64,000 bases of DNA from Ancylostoma caninum. Lineage: Eukaryota; Nematoda; Chromadorea; Rhabditida; Ancylostomatidae. Each line of letters opens with the position of its first letter. Position 1 is the stretch's first letter. The stretch covers positions 2,728,001 through 2,792,000 of the forward strand of contig JBAJFG010000347.1 in assembly GCA_037903475.1 (NCBI GenBank), in the 5' to 3' direction. Positions 32,204 through 43,895 of the stretch are shown piece by piece. A model generated the notes under the pieces. The model was not told where the DNA came from. It made no database searches and saw only the letters and a program-made list of their open reading frames with translations. Position numbers and translations under genes: made by a program.

Positions 32204-35200
32204 CTCCTGATCATATACAATGATTCCGTGCACAACAACCTAAGAAACCATTTTCAAGCCTCAATTCTTGAGGGAGCTCGTGAGCGGAGCAGTAGGACGG
32301 GACCAGGGCTCAAGGTTCATTTGATCGCCAGCGTCTGGAAGTTCTTTCCTGTAAAACTCTCAAAAACGATGCTAAGGTGGGGTGTTGCCTTGAGGACATT
32401 TCATCTGTGTACTGCTCTAATCGCAGTTCCTTAGCACTTAGTAGGAAATTCACGAGTTAAGGGTGTCCGGAATTTTCCATTTCTCTACGTTTCACTGCCA
32501 CTTTTGGGCCTCTGTTTTTTGATTTACGGATGTCTAGTTGGGAATCAGAAACCTTGAGGAAACTAAAGCAGAACGAAAATTGTGTAGATTGGACTGGTGT
32601 AGATTCACAAGTTTCACAGCTCTTGCAGGATCCATATATGTCTCTCTGAGCAAAACGGTGAGAACCAACTATACGATTGCTTCATTTAGAAGAAGCGCTG
32701 CTTCGAAACTTCTGACGTTTTAAAAGACCACAATTCACCTGTGGATTATTCAACCTTTAGAACTAACTGCATGGTTACACTTGTGTATTGTGTACTTGTC
32801 AATGTTAGCGGTCTGTCCTGAGTTGCTTACACTAACATTTTCTAACGACTGTCTTAAACAGCGTATTGAAATGAATAAATAAATAAAATGTCGCTTTCCC
32901 GGTGGCTATAACACACCCATCCAAAAAGCACGTCCTCACTTGAAAATTGATTGTGAACTAGTATTCCTCCCCTGAGATTTCTTCTAAATCCGGAAAGAAG
33001 CTTCTTACTGCTGGCATAATTTGCGGTTTCAGAGAAAACGCTTACTCCTCTGATGTCCGCCGTCTGCACATTTCCCGGGCCTTGTTGCCTGGCCAGCAGG
33101 CAACAGTCGTAAACTAGTCAGGCAACACCCAGAATCTTTTCAGGAAATTCAGATCCGTAATCTGGTCAGGCAGCCATGAACACCCGGGAACTGGCCAGGC
33201 AACGTCCACAGGGTGGCCTAGCCGGGAATCACCTCGAACATCCCTGCAAAAATCAAATAACATGGTCCCTTACATTTGGAGCTCGCACGGGGCTCTCTAC
33301 GAGGTGACACAAAATTATGGAACGGAGGTTCATTTGGTTTTCTTTCGTGAGGTGAGCCCGTTGGAACGACTTTGACTACACATACCTAAAGTCGTTGGTC
33401 TACTTCGTAGATGCGATCTAGAAAAGACCTGAGATCGGCAATCGCCCGCATGGCAGAAAGCGGGAATGGAGTAGTGGAGATTTCGCGGCTGTTGAATATC
33501 CCACATTCGACCGTTTCGAAAGCTCTGAAGCGCTTCCAAGAGACAGGAGCCAACGAAGATCGCCCGGGAAGAGGTCGACCGAGAACCGCCAACAACACAG
33601 GTAACCAGAAAAAAGTTCTCAGTCGGATCGAAAGAAACCCTCGAACTAAAAAGAATTCCACGCGGAAAATTGCAAAGGCGATTGGGATTTCGAGGGAATC
33701 TGTACGGAGGATTCTCGGAGGGGCTGGAAGTACTGAGCAGGCGAAGGCTAAGCGGTTGGAGTGGTGTAAGAGGTTAAGGAAACGTTTTGCAGCTGGACGG
33801 CATCGAATGATCCTGTTTTCGGACGAAAAATGGTTCGATGTCGAACAAGCTCACAATCGTCAGAATGACCGGGTGTGGTCCAAGGGAAAGCCACCACTAG
33901 AGGAGAGGATGATAAGTAGGAGACAAAAACCGAAGCAAGTGATGGTCTGGGCGGGAATAACACACACCGGCAAGACTACACTCATCTTCGTACCCGAAGG
34001 AGTCAAGGTCCAAGGATCCCAGTATCGCGCGATCCTAGAAGACAAGGTTTTGCCTTGGGCTCGACGGCACTTTGGAGAGGAGGTGTAGGCTTTCCAACAG
34101 GATGGCGCCCCATCTCATAAGTCTGAAGAAACGCAGGAATGGATCGCGAGAAACTTTCCGGACTTCATCTCGGTGGACATAAGTCTACAACGACCTGGCC
34201 ACTGGCCAGCAAATTCACCTGATTTGAACCCGTTAGACTACTCCATCTGGGGAGTACTGGAGTCAGTGGCCTGTGCGAAGCCCCACTCGACAGTTTAGGA
34301 GCTGAAAAGGGATTTGACGAAAGCCTGGAATGAACTCCCATGGACATCATTACCAAAGCAGTGGACGACTTCCCAGAGCGATTAAAGAAGTGCATCAAAG
34401 CGGGTGGTGGTCATTTCGAGCAAGAATAATTGCTACGATGTATAGTCTCCTAACATGCACAAATAAAGTTGTTGATGTTTGATTGGCGCATAGAAACCGT
34501 ACACGAAAAATCCGTTCCATAATTTTGTGTCACCTTGTACTACTAAAAATCGTGTGGATGAACCATTCCATCCTAGCTTTCTGTGCAGGAGTCACTTCAT
34601 GACATTGCTCTCTTTGCCTCGATGGTCGAAACGCAACTCCAACCTCGAGTCTCCTTTTCATTGTGCTGCGCAAATGCGGCAGGTTGCAACTCATATGTTA
34701 ATATAGAAAAAAAACCTTTTTGCGCGAAAAATTGCGCAATTTTTGACTGCATGGGAGAAAGTTAAGGGCACATCCATCTGGCATAAACTTCAGCTCTGAA
34801 TGCCTTCGCACTGTGGAAAAATATGGGTGCGACTGCAAAAATTGTCTAGCAACACCCGTAATCTGGTCAGTCAACATGCGACACCCCTAACCTGGTCAGG
34901 CAACACCCGTTTCCTTGTTATGCGACAGACTACACGCATAACCTGGTAAAGCGAAGCCCGTTTCATGGTCAGGAAACAGCGAGTCCGGGAATCTGATCAG
35001 GCTACACCCGTAAATTGAGCCGATTCCGATGTCCACCCGCAAAATGTTCACGCAACATCTGAAAATGTCGATTTAGCCGTAAACGGGCTGGGCAAACATC
35101 AGCTTTCTCATTTCCTGGTCAGCCACACCTCTTCTCCCGGTTGCTGGTCCGGCGGCGGACATTAGTCGTGAGTATCTGCAGAAGTGACGTTTGCTGTTCC

Positions 35201-36257
35201 ACAAAATTCTTGCTTTTGGTCATGAATAGCTCTGCTTTACCCACTTTTGTGCTCACCTGAATTCGAATTGAGAAAACTGGCCATTCATGCCAGTTTCCTT
35301 AAATCCCTTAATTTTGGCATTTTAGATCTGTTTTCTGATGGGGGCTCAGGGTTGAGCGGAATTTTTCGTTCTCCAATTTGTGTCCTTTCTGTACTCCCTT
35401 TTCCAGTTTATATTTTACGGAATTCAAAATTTCACCACTGCCTAAACCTGTTCACAAATTATGTAGCGATGAGAAACTTGCGGCGAATGATGTCCTCATC
35501 TGTTATTCAAGTTTTTTGTTAGGAGAGAAGGCGTACCATTGCAATATTAAGTTCTGGATACCAGTACTTGAAAAAATGCAAAAAAGCATAGTAATTTAGT
35601 ATAAGTTTTGTATAACTGTGTCAGCAGCAGTCCATACAGGGCACTTTGCTATCTTCTCAAGGATTTTTTTTGACTGCAACACTCCTGTGGGTGCTTTCGA
35701 TGTATATTATATATTGTATGCTTCAACAATTAAAATCGAGATCGGAGAAACCCACAAAATTTTGAAAGGCGATTTTAGCATGCTGCAATCTGCTGTTGTC
35801 ACAGATTTGCATCTGTAGCTAGAAAAAAGCAATATTCAGTAAGAGAAACTTCTCACAACTAAACAGAACGCGTGGGAAGCTCGACGCCTTACTGCGTCAG
35901 CTTTTGTCGGATCAGTTTTGAAATGTGAGTGTCAGCGTTACCCTGAAGCAGGGGAAAACATACCTCAGCACACCACTGCCGACCAGTAAATTTTTGGACA
36001 TCATTTCGAGATTACTGTACTAGGGCTTTTCTGTCAATGTTCGCCTAGAAGGCTGCAGTGTATCACACTCCTACGGCACCACATAATACCTTACCTTTGA
36101 AGCAGCACTTCTCATAGAATTCAACTTTTAGTGAGTCTTATTACAGGCTGACCTGCTCCTCCACAGAGTGCTCAGATGGCGAATAAACGAGAACGACGAC
36201 GACATGGTGCTGCCGCCTCGCCGCGCGCAGGACATGCCAAAACCGCTTTACTTGTGA
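32204..36257 (+). CDS. Probable 3' exons of the polycystin gene (cytoplasmic tail, coiled coil)
   Basis: Four further open segments continue the frame left by the exon ending at 31428: 32204-32376, 32538-32610, 34589-34648 and 36147-36257, the last with a TGA stop. Phases 0, 2, 0, 0 fit throughout. The joined tail is hydrophilic, then has regularly spaced leucines (LRKLKQ, ESLHDIALFASMVETQL, ADLLLHRVLRWRIN), like the coiled-coil tails of polycystins. It ends in an acidic and proline-rich stretch, PKPLYL. Alternative: the 32538 segment simply reads on to a TGA at 32647-32649, with AATAAA sites near 32874-32886. I cannot choose between the two 3' ends. A Tc1-like element lies in the intron before 34589. 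Confidence 0.45.
33075..33240. repeat. Degenerate minisatellite, ~22-bp motif, block 1
   Basis: Variants of CTGGTCAGGCAACACCCGTA recur with poor spacing. The same motif returns at 34850-35150 beyond the Tc1-like element. Confidence 0.55.
33300..34537 (+). mobile_element. Tc1-like transposon with disabled transposase
   Basis: The ends CGAGGTGACACAAAATTATG and its near-inverse are flanked by TA (33298-33299 and 34538-34539). The + strand frame from 33411 has paired helix-turn-helix regions (VVEISRLLNIPHSTVSKALK; IAKAIGISRESVRRILGG) and catalytic SDEKWF, then after an in-frame TAG (34086-34088) continues with QQDGAPSHKSEETQ and WPANSPDLNPLDYSIW. A further TAG near 34297 and a frameshift near 34335 complete the damage. 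The third acidic residue is D, as in DD37D-type relatives. Seven extra residues lie before WPANSPDL. Confidence 0.92.
34649..36146. other. Intron or intergenic sequence with degenerate minisatellite
   Basis: 34850-35150 carries repeated CTGGTCAGGCAACACCCG-type motifs like those at 33075-33240. The remainder to the acceptor at 36146 shows no gene or element. Confidence 0.5.
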
Positions 36258-37160
36258 CGACTTCTCTCCGCTTAACAACGGTTCGACGAAGATCGTCTTG
36301 AACTGGCTTCGCTAGATGGGAGTAGTTGTTTCTCATCAATGGGAGCAGTTGCTTTTAGAGGGGATTTTAGTGTGCACTGGGATAGGGGGAAATTTGTGGA
36401 AGAGTTGTTGTGGATTTCGTTTGACAAGCGGTAGCACCAATGAAGATTTTATGAACAGTCGAATATATAACGTTTAATTAACTGAAATATATGTAATGTG
36501 TGCAATGTCAAATAGTTCCTTCTTTCAAATTATGGCTATCAATCCCTAAGCACCCCTTTGTTTCCAGGGATATGGATAAAAACATAGTTTGAGCAATTTT
36601 CCTGGCTGTTTTTTGGGATCCAATCATGGTCTACATCGGGGTGCTGCTTCGGAAATAAAACAAAGTTATCGCGCACTGCGATCGGCTTCGGAAAGCCGCA
36701 GAACTTCGGGACCAAACAATCTGCAAGTATGTAAGACGACATCGAAGTGGCTGTTTCTTACTGTGTCGTTTGGCATCCGCCAGAGTTATTGGACCAACAA
36801 TTCGTTCAAAGGAAGTACCAGCTAGATTATACAATGCTGACCGAGACTGTGATTTCATGAAGATAAGGAAAAAATACGTCAACAAAAAATGCTGACGAGG
36901 CTTTGCGCCAACCTAAAACGTGATTCATCACAGAAAATATTCAACGCGTACATATGTACATTGGATGACTGTAAAGCAGTATTCTTCAGTATCGGTATTG
37001 CAACATTCTCGAATTCCAACAAGGTATCGTCAAAATATGACAAGTTTCATAAGTCTAGACCCCCGAACCCTAGCAGTGGAATTCCACAAAACAAGCAACG
37101 AAAGTAGTTCTCGATTTGCAAGTGCTTTGAGTACATATTAACTGTGATGGCCAGACTAAG
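36258..37160. other. Spacer, possible upstream debris of a non-LTR element
   Basis: No intact frame. Short protein-like pieces on the + strand may be worn 5' parts of the RT fragment that follows. Confidence 0.3.
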
Positions 37161-37700
37161 CTGTTATTTTAGAGGTTCCGCTGCAATGGAAATATGCTGT
37201 TTCCCGGAATGAATACCGCTTGCCAACTGTCTGACTTCAGACCCGTTAGCATACTTCGTTCTCCTTGTAAAATTCTGGAAAAATTCATTTCGCAGCAGAT
37301 AATAGGTTGGTCGTCAAAAACACCTGTAGTTCCGGTAGAACAACACGATTTTTTCTCGCAGTGCTCCACTACGGCGCAGCTATGACAATGCTCTCAGGAT
37401 TGGTTTTTGGCACTCAATCAAAACGAAAAAAAAACCGACGTTAATCGCTTTGACTTGAGCAAGACCTTCGGCCGCATAGGTCATCTTAGCCTAATTTCTA
37501 ACAATAAGTTAGAGAGCGATAGGATCAAGGGTGACCTTCTATGTACGATGGTTCGAATCATATCTTCCTGAAAGATTTTTTGTAGATGAATTTGATAGGG
37601 GCCTATCAGGCCGATCGTTTTTATCTTGTAGCGTGTCTTCAAATCAATACGAAAATAAAAGTTGTGACGTATGCTGACAATTTCGAGGTCTAGGCTTCAT
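37160..37700 (+). mobile_element. Heavily decayed non-LTR reverse transcriptase fragment
   Basis: The + strand, with frameshifts and stops, gives VPLQWKYAV, then LSDFRPVSILRSPCKILEKF, then VNRFDLSKTFGRIGHL, and YADNFEV near 37673. These correspond to RT blocks (RPVSLL, DFSKAFD, YADD) of a CR1/jockey-type element, with the YADD aspartate changed to N. Confidence 0.7.
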
Positions 37701-38875
37701 ATGGTGAGTTCGATGAAGATATTGTTCAGAGAAAGCTCCGAGAATCAGTCTTCAGAAACAAAACGTATGTACACCATCTCGATACTTGAATACAGTAATC
37801 CGATTTTGAACCGGACCTCCAACAAAGATGTCGAGATGATTGAAAAGATTCAAGAAACCCTTGCAAGCCCACTAGATTGCAGGAACCCTTGCAATCCCCC
37901 TACTCAAACCCTGACTACCCCGTTCCCTCTCCTGGGAATCATTATTCTACAGAAGACTGCAGGCCGACCTATGGTCTGTTAGATCTGGGGTGACATGTAT
38001 CCGCACCAATAATCCCTCTTTCTGCATTCTGTATCTCTAGCAAGCCAGACAGGTTACGGATAGCTAGAGGTGAAGGTTGGCTATGATATGGCTATGATAC
38101 GCAGACAATGACAACGACATGGACGAAGAGTGAGCGGTGCGCTGGCACGCCACCATGGGTCAAACACACTGTGCGTTTCAAGGTATTTCGTGGTGATGCA
38201 CATTTGAAAAATCTTAAAATTTTGGATTTTCAGGCATGTCAGTGCTTGTAGAGTGACTTTTACAATGTTTCTTCATAGATGGGGTCGCTTTCATCTCAGC
38301 TCGTTGCAACATGAGTTCACTAACAGAGTTGCTTCTCTTCTGTATGAACTAATTCTCACTGTCATTACTCTCCAGGACTCATCGACGCTTAAACGGGAGC
38401 TAACCCAGCTTGGCTTGTCAGGCGTTTTCGATATTGACAATATAGCGCGAAAATCTTACATTGGTTCGCAGGTGTTTGAATCCAGGTAGCAGAATTACTG
38501 TCGCTTTGATATTGCATTGGCGTCGAGTTTTGTAGTTCTCCTTTTTTTTCCGTATTTTTGCCAATATGCTCTCACTAATAATTGCTGTTGTTCAAGATCT
38601 TTACATGTGCCAGTGAGCCTAATCTATCGACTTATTATATTATACAATGGGGAACTTCGGGATCCACAAAGTACATTCTTGCTCATCAGTGGATGTCTGA
38701 CTACGTTCAGGCCCGTTAAGCTAAAAACTCAGTAGCTAATGCGTTTGCATACACTACACCGTGTATCCAGTAATGAACAGCTCCCATCCCTAGGCACGCT
38801 CCCGTCCTGAGGTAAGTCCTGCTCTGGATTCCCAGGGATAGGGAACAGCCTAATTATCCAAAAATTCATTGTATC
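37701..38875. other. Intergenic, nothing recognised
   Basis: No convincing open frame, RNA or repeat. Small open frames at 37671-37982 and 38253-38489 have no recognisable motif. Confidence 0.4.
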
Positions 38876-39025
38876 AGGAGTGACCATCGAAGCGATTGCG
38901 GACCCAGTTCAAAGGCTACGTGCGAATTGCTAAAAACCGCTTGCACGTAGCCTTTCAACTGAGATTTTAAACTGCTGGAATGGATACCCTAGCATCGCGT
39001 ATTGCAACGCGATGCTCACTCCGAG
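38876..39025. mobile_element. Diverged copy of the TA-flanked MITE family
   Basis: GCGATTGCGGACCCAGTTCA, GGCTACGTGCGAATTGCT and a closing ATGCTCACTCCGAG match copies A (25212) and B (52492) in order. The ends have lost the CCGGGAGTAAAAT block and carry CAGGAGTGACC instead. Confidence 0.6.
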
Positions 39026-39116
39026 ATGAATCGGCTTTGGGGTTGCCTAAGAGTGACCCGTGTGAAGAGGTGTCTTCCCACACGCGATTCACCTTCACAC
39101 TAACGCAAGTCATATA

Positions 39117-39984
39117 TTAGGGTGGTAAGAAAGTCTTGAGCCGATTTTTTTGAAAGTTCCAGAACTTTTGATTATTGATCGGTACCCATGACCTACCATG
39201 TGGTAATCGTAGAACAAACTCGGGGCTTCTCCATAATAGGCATACATAGCCGAATTGGCTTTCCTAACTTTAATTACGATGTCAATTCCAAAAGAGGTCC
39301 TCCTCCCCAAGATCAGTTTTTCCTTCATTGACCACACCGAAAGCAGTTTCTGGAATAACTAATTACTGGAGATGAGAGTTGTGTCCTCTACGATTCTAAC
39401 ATACATTGCCATGTGGCTCCGTCGAGCAGAAGATCCACCAAATCGCACCCCCACCCAAACAAGTGTTTCCCCTCTGGAATTCGCCAGGAATGTCGTATTA
39501 TAAGCTGCTCCCGCAAACACACAAGGTCATCAGTAACACATACGCCAATCAGTTCTGGAAGGTCGCGGATGCTGTTTGAGAAAAACGGCCAAGACGAGTT
39601 TTTTGTACACCTACGCTATGATGACGCTAGGCCCCATTTTGCTTAAGGGATCCCTGAAAAATAGGAGAAGCTGGGTTGGGACACGATTCCCCACTTACCG
39701 TATTCTCCTGACGTTGCCACTTCTGACTACCACTTATTTCATCTCCTCGAGGCATTCCTGGCTAAGAAAAAATTCACCAAAGTTGATCATGTTGGAACGG
39801 AGGTCAGCGATTTCTTTGGCTTCCAGGCTTCCCAGTTCTGGGAGAAGGGGCCGGCCCATTTGGTGGGACACAGCAGTGACTAACTGTGGCTATTATATTG
39901 TTGAGCAAATTCCACTGTGGGCTGAGTAATAAAATAAAGCGCAAAAAAAGTCCAGAACGGCTCAAGACTTTCTTACCACCCTAA
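39117..39984 (+). mobile_element. Decayed mariner-like element, copy 2
   Basis: Termini TTAGGGTGGTAAGAAAGTCT and inverse, with TA on both sides (39115-39116 and 39985-39986). The internal + strand reads YSPDVATSDYHLF, with frame breaks around it. Same family as 15094-15878, with an extra segment after the left end. Confidence 0.88.
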
Positions 39985-39986
39985 TA

Positions 39987-41110
39987 TTAGGTTGGTGCAG
40001 ACATAATGCGCGTTTTTCGTTGCTTTATCTTCGGTGCAGAAAACTTCCGGTGCTTCTTATCATTGTCATGAAAAGTTGCATCTGTAGCAAATTTTGTGGT
40101 CTTTTTAAATATCTTACACACTTTGAACAGAATTGATGTCTTTGGTGAATTTTTAGTTCCGGAACGAAAGTCGCCAGAACAAGTTTTTGTCGAACTCATT
40201 TCAGGAAGCTAGAACTCAGCGGCATCGCAGCAGGAACCGCTCGGAATACCATCATATTATTGGCAGAGGGACTGTGATCGAATGCAGATCGCCAAGCTGC
40301 TTCCGGATTTTTCGACTTACCTTGGAAGTGAGGAATTTCTGGAGTTTGCGATCCCCCAATGATGACAATTATCAGAGAGCACCTATTCGAAACAACATAT
40401 GGTTTCGCACAACCTCACCGGTAATTGTTGTCAGACCATCCCTACTTTCGGTAAAAATGGGAGGATGAAAACGCTCGACGAGTAAATGTCACGCATACTG
40501 AAGGAGCCAGATTGATCCTCTTTGAGAGACCTGCCTCACGCCTTTCTAATGAAAGAATTGCGACCAAACGCTCGGTCGTCTAGTCATAAAATTTGAACTA
40601 TAGGCTCTCAACGACACAATGAAGTGTGTTGCTCAACAGTTGGGCGAGGAGGATGCACCGAAACACTCCCAGAAATCGATGCAACACCAAAATAAGGTCA
40701 CGGCGACTTTGTGTTGAGCTGCAGCAAAAATTGCTCACTTCACCTGATTCATTCTTTCTCATCTGGCAAGTACTTTCATGATGTAAATGGAATGAATTGG
40801 AAATTTCACTGTGTGAGTCCAGCGTTGCTCAATAAAATAGATTCTACACTCCTACAGAGCACCTTGCAGGCACACCTTGCACGACAGATACTTCACAGGC
40901 TGAAGCAACTAGGCTGGGAGGTTCGGACTTCTACATCATAACCAGCAAACCTCTCGCTCACCGATTACCACTCACTCCGAGAACTTGGACGACTTCTTCC
41001 TGGAGAATTTTCTCCAAGGCTAAAGGGATACCAAAACTGCCCTCCGAAACTTTGTCGATTTTAGAAAGCCCTATCGGGATTGTACGGTAGTCGGAGAACA
41101 TCCACCTTAT
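39987..41110 (+). mobile_element. Second, older mariner-type element directly abutting the first
   Basis: TTAGGTTGGTGCAGACATAA resembles the TIR start of irritans/mellifera-type mariners and begins at the same TA that borders the previous element. Near 40905-41080 broken + frames give LKQLGWEV, SPITTHSENLDDFFLENFLQ and DTKTALRNFVDFRKP, matching the C-terminal mariner transposase. No right terminal repeat was found. Confidence 0.6.
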
Positions 41111-41584
41111 TGCTCCTCTCGAGAACAAATCAAGTGAAAAACTTCTGCGCTGCTGGCGTAAGTTACGAGGTCTGACAATAGCATAAACGCTACTGGTTAT
41201 TTCTCATTTTCTACTAGTTTCAACTTAGAATTATTCGAAAGCTCCCCGACTACGTTGTAAATTGTTGCTTGAACATATACATCTTCTTTGTAGGCGCAAC
41301 TCCAGGTGCAAGAAATAAATAAATGCATAAATTCACAACTACCGTTTAAAAAAAGGCTCAAAAACATAAAAGATGACGTTACCAGTAAAAATGTGCAAAA
41401 CCTTCGCAAGGAAATGCCGCAACAAAATCGGCTTGAAGAGATGCACTGGCGAATGTCGATACAGATAAGAAAAAGGGTCCCAAATGCTTGCATCGCCTCT
41501 CAACAGTCAAAATGTGCCCATTCAATTGGACAAAATACATGATAACAAGTTGTGAAACTACATATCAAAAGAAATGCTCCCAGT
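41111..41584. other. 3' flank of the small reverse-strand gene
   Basis: No canonical AATAAA on the - strand. AATAAT at about 41235-41230 is the nearest candidate. No repeat seen. Confidence 0.35.
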
Positions 41585-42109
41585 TCATTTTGTCTTCAGA
41601 TTCGATAGTTTTGGCAGATGATCACCAGCAGGGCGAGACTGTGCTGAAGATTTCGAGCTCTTCTTCATGGGCGATATCCTGCTTGGACGACTCATAGCTG
41701 GCCTGGCCACTACCTGTCCATTCTCCTGAACCCCTATTTCCTCTTTTTTGAATAGCAACTGGAACACTCCGCACAAACCTGAGGTGACGCTAGTGGAGCG
41801 TTACGAGTCGACGAGGAAATAGTGCTGTCCTGCAGTTTGGGAGAAGGAACTCCACACTTCACTCCCAGAACTCGCAGATGCACAAACCTGGCTGCCCACT
41901 CTCGAGCCTCTGCATCCAGTTGTGGATCTGAATTTTACAATCTTACTTTTTCAATCTTACTGAGTTCAAATTTGTTTCAACAGCTCTTTGACTCTACCTT
42001 CCATGGGAACTCCTTCGTACAGACAGGCGTCTAATTCAGAAAGAAATCCGCGGTGGGATGATCTGGCTGTGTTTGGTTCGCTGTAGATCGATTCGCTCCA
42101 TCGCGACAT
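41585..42109 (-). CDS. Small three-exon gene for an unrecognised 133-residue protein
   Basis: Exons on the - strand are 42109-41998, 41927-41779 and 41725-41585. Both introns (70 and 53 nt) have GT and AG ends and the phases (1, 0) fit, giving 134 codons including TGA. The ATG is preceded at 3 nt by GGTGCTGTAG, a plausible splice or trans-splice acceptor. The N-terminal half is compact (FLSELDACLYEG, LDAEAREWAARFVHLRVLG, KCGVPSPKLQ). The C-terminal half is rich in Ser, Pro and Lys and probably disordered, with a basic patch MKKSSKSS. There is no signal peptide or membrane segment. I do not recognise the family. Intron sizes match those of the two certain genes nearby, which supports it being real, though expression is unproven. 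Confidence 0.6.
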
Positions 42110-42652
42110 CTTCTACAGCACCAAAACAAAATATTAAGGAAAGCTTTTAGGTCATTTTTATTTTTGCTCATGTGACTTTTTCAGGAAAATGACGAAGAAA
42201 GAGCTGCTAGCCTATGGTTACAAAGAAATAATAGATTACAGATATAGATAGACCGGAGAAAAAAGAAATAGATACGCAAAGCTTAAATAAGAAGTTTCCG
42301 AAGGCACTACTGAAAAGAGCGCTTGCATCAAGCCTAAATTATGAAAAATCTTGAATAGTTTTGATATCTGAAACAAAGCTGGTGCTATGATGACGAGAAA
42401 GAAATCCGAGCGGCTAGAAAGTGAGAGGGAACTAGGATTCGCTCTTTATGTATTATATAATATCATCACATTAGGTAAGAGCAAAGGGTTTCTTGAGATA
42501 CAAGTAAATCATAAGTGCACACAGTTGGAGGTAGTATACCATACTGTACAACATTTGCTCAATTATTTCCTCGCCACAAACCCATGCTTAGTTCTGCACT
42601 TTCCTCTGTTGAGTGAAAGGTGTGAGGGTTTAAAAATCAGTGAGAATAGAAG
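42110..42652. other. Spacer between the small gene and a mariner
   Basis: AT-rich, no element border seen. An open + frame of 124 residues (42387-42761) runs into the mariner end and has no motif. The promoter of the reverse-strand gene should lie in the first part. Confidence 0.4.
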
Positions 42653-42654
42653 TA

Positions 42655-43893
42655 TTAGGTCGTCGCGAAAGTTTCCCGCCACTCACTTCGAAATCTTACA
42701 TGTTTCCTCAGGATTGTTTTGGATCATACTATCCGAAATGTATATAAAGGTTGGTCAATAGACTACTTACACCTTTCTTCTCTTGGCTTTCGGTTGGGAT
42801 TATGGCCGAAAAAATCGTCCTGGACTCGAAGCAGGTTCTACTCCTGCTTTACGAATTCAGAAAAAAACAGCAGTGCAAGAGATGCGACAAAAACATATGT
42901 GATGCGATGGGTCCCTCAACTGTCTCCTACGACACGGCCAAAGTTTGGTTTCGGAAGTTCAGAAGTGGCGATTTTGACTTGACGGATAAACCACGATCTG
43001 GTCGAACAGTTGAAGTCGATCAGGCGCGACTCCTAGAGCTGATTGAAGAGGATCCCCGCCGCGATACCCGTGAACTGGCAGATGAACTCCGGTGTCATTA
43101 CAATACAGTGGCCGTTCACCTGCGCAGCGCCGGAAAGACGTGAAGGTACGGCGCATGGGTACCTCACGATCTGAGTAGTCGCCAGCTCCAGGTGCGCAGA
43201 GATGCATGCATGAACCTTCTGACTTTTCGAAGGACTTTCACCTGGATGGACTACTTGGTTACCGGTGATGAGAAGTGGGTCCTCTACGCAAACCACACGA
43301 GAAAGCGCCAGTGGCTCGGACGCGATGAACCTGGGATCCCAACGCCGCAAACAGAACTACACCCTCAGAAGGTAATGCTCAGTGTTCGGTGGAACTGCAA
43401 AGATATCATTCACTGGGAAATGTTGCCAGCAAACTCTACTGTCTCCGCCGAAATCTACTGTAGCCAACTGGATTGCGTCGCTGCGGCTCTTCGTGGGAAA
43501 CAAGACAAAGTTTACTTCTTACATGACAACGCTCGTCCACACATTGCGAGAGAGACCCAGCAGAAACTGCAGAGCTTAAGATGGCATTTTCTGGCCCACC
43601 CACCGTATTCATCAGACCTAGCGCCCACAGACTACCATCTTTTCTTGTCGTTATCCAATCACGTGAGAGTCAGGAAGTTCGACGATTTGGAACAACTCAA
43701 AAAGTGGCTCGGCGAGCCTTTCGCATCAAAATCTCAGAGTTACTATGCAAGCGGAATCCACAAGTTACCAGTTAAATAGCAATATGTTGTAGATAATAAT
43801 GGTTCACATGTACATTAAATATCAGCTTATTGAATAAAAAAATAAAATTGAAAAGAGATCGAATAGTGGCGAGAAACTTTCGCGACAACCCAA
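42655..43893 (+). mobile_element. Nearly intact mariner transposon
   Basis: The ends TTAGGTCGTCGCGAAAGTTT and the complement of TTGGGTTGTCGCGAAAGTTT are flanked by TA (42653-42654 and 43894-43895). One + strand frame, about 42802-43779, encodes a mariner transposase: a helix-turn-helix half (VSYDTAKVWFRKFRSGDFDL), WVPHDLS, VTGDEKWVLY, FLHDNARPHIA and HPPYSSDLAPTDYHLF. The second and third aspartates are 34 residues apart, the mariner DD34D spacing. A single in-frame TGA at 43141-43143, just before RYGAWVPH, is the only defect I see. Confidence 0.93.
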
Positions 43894-43895
43894 TA

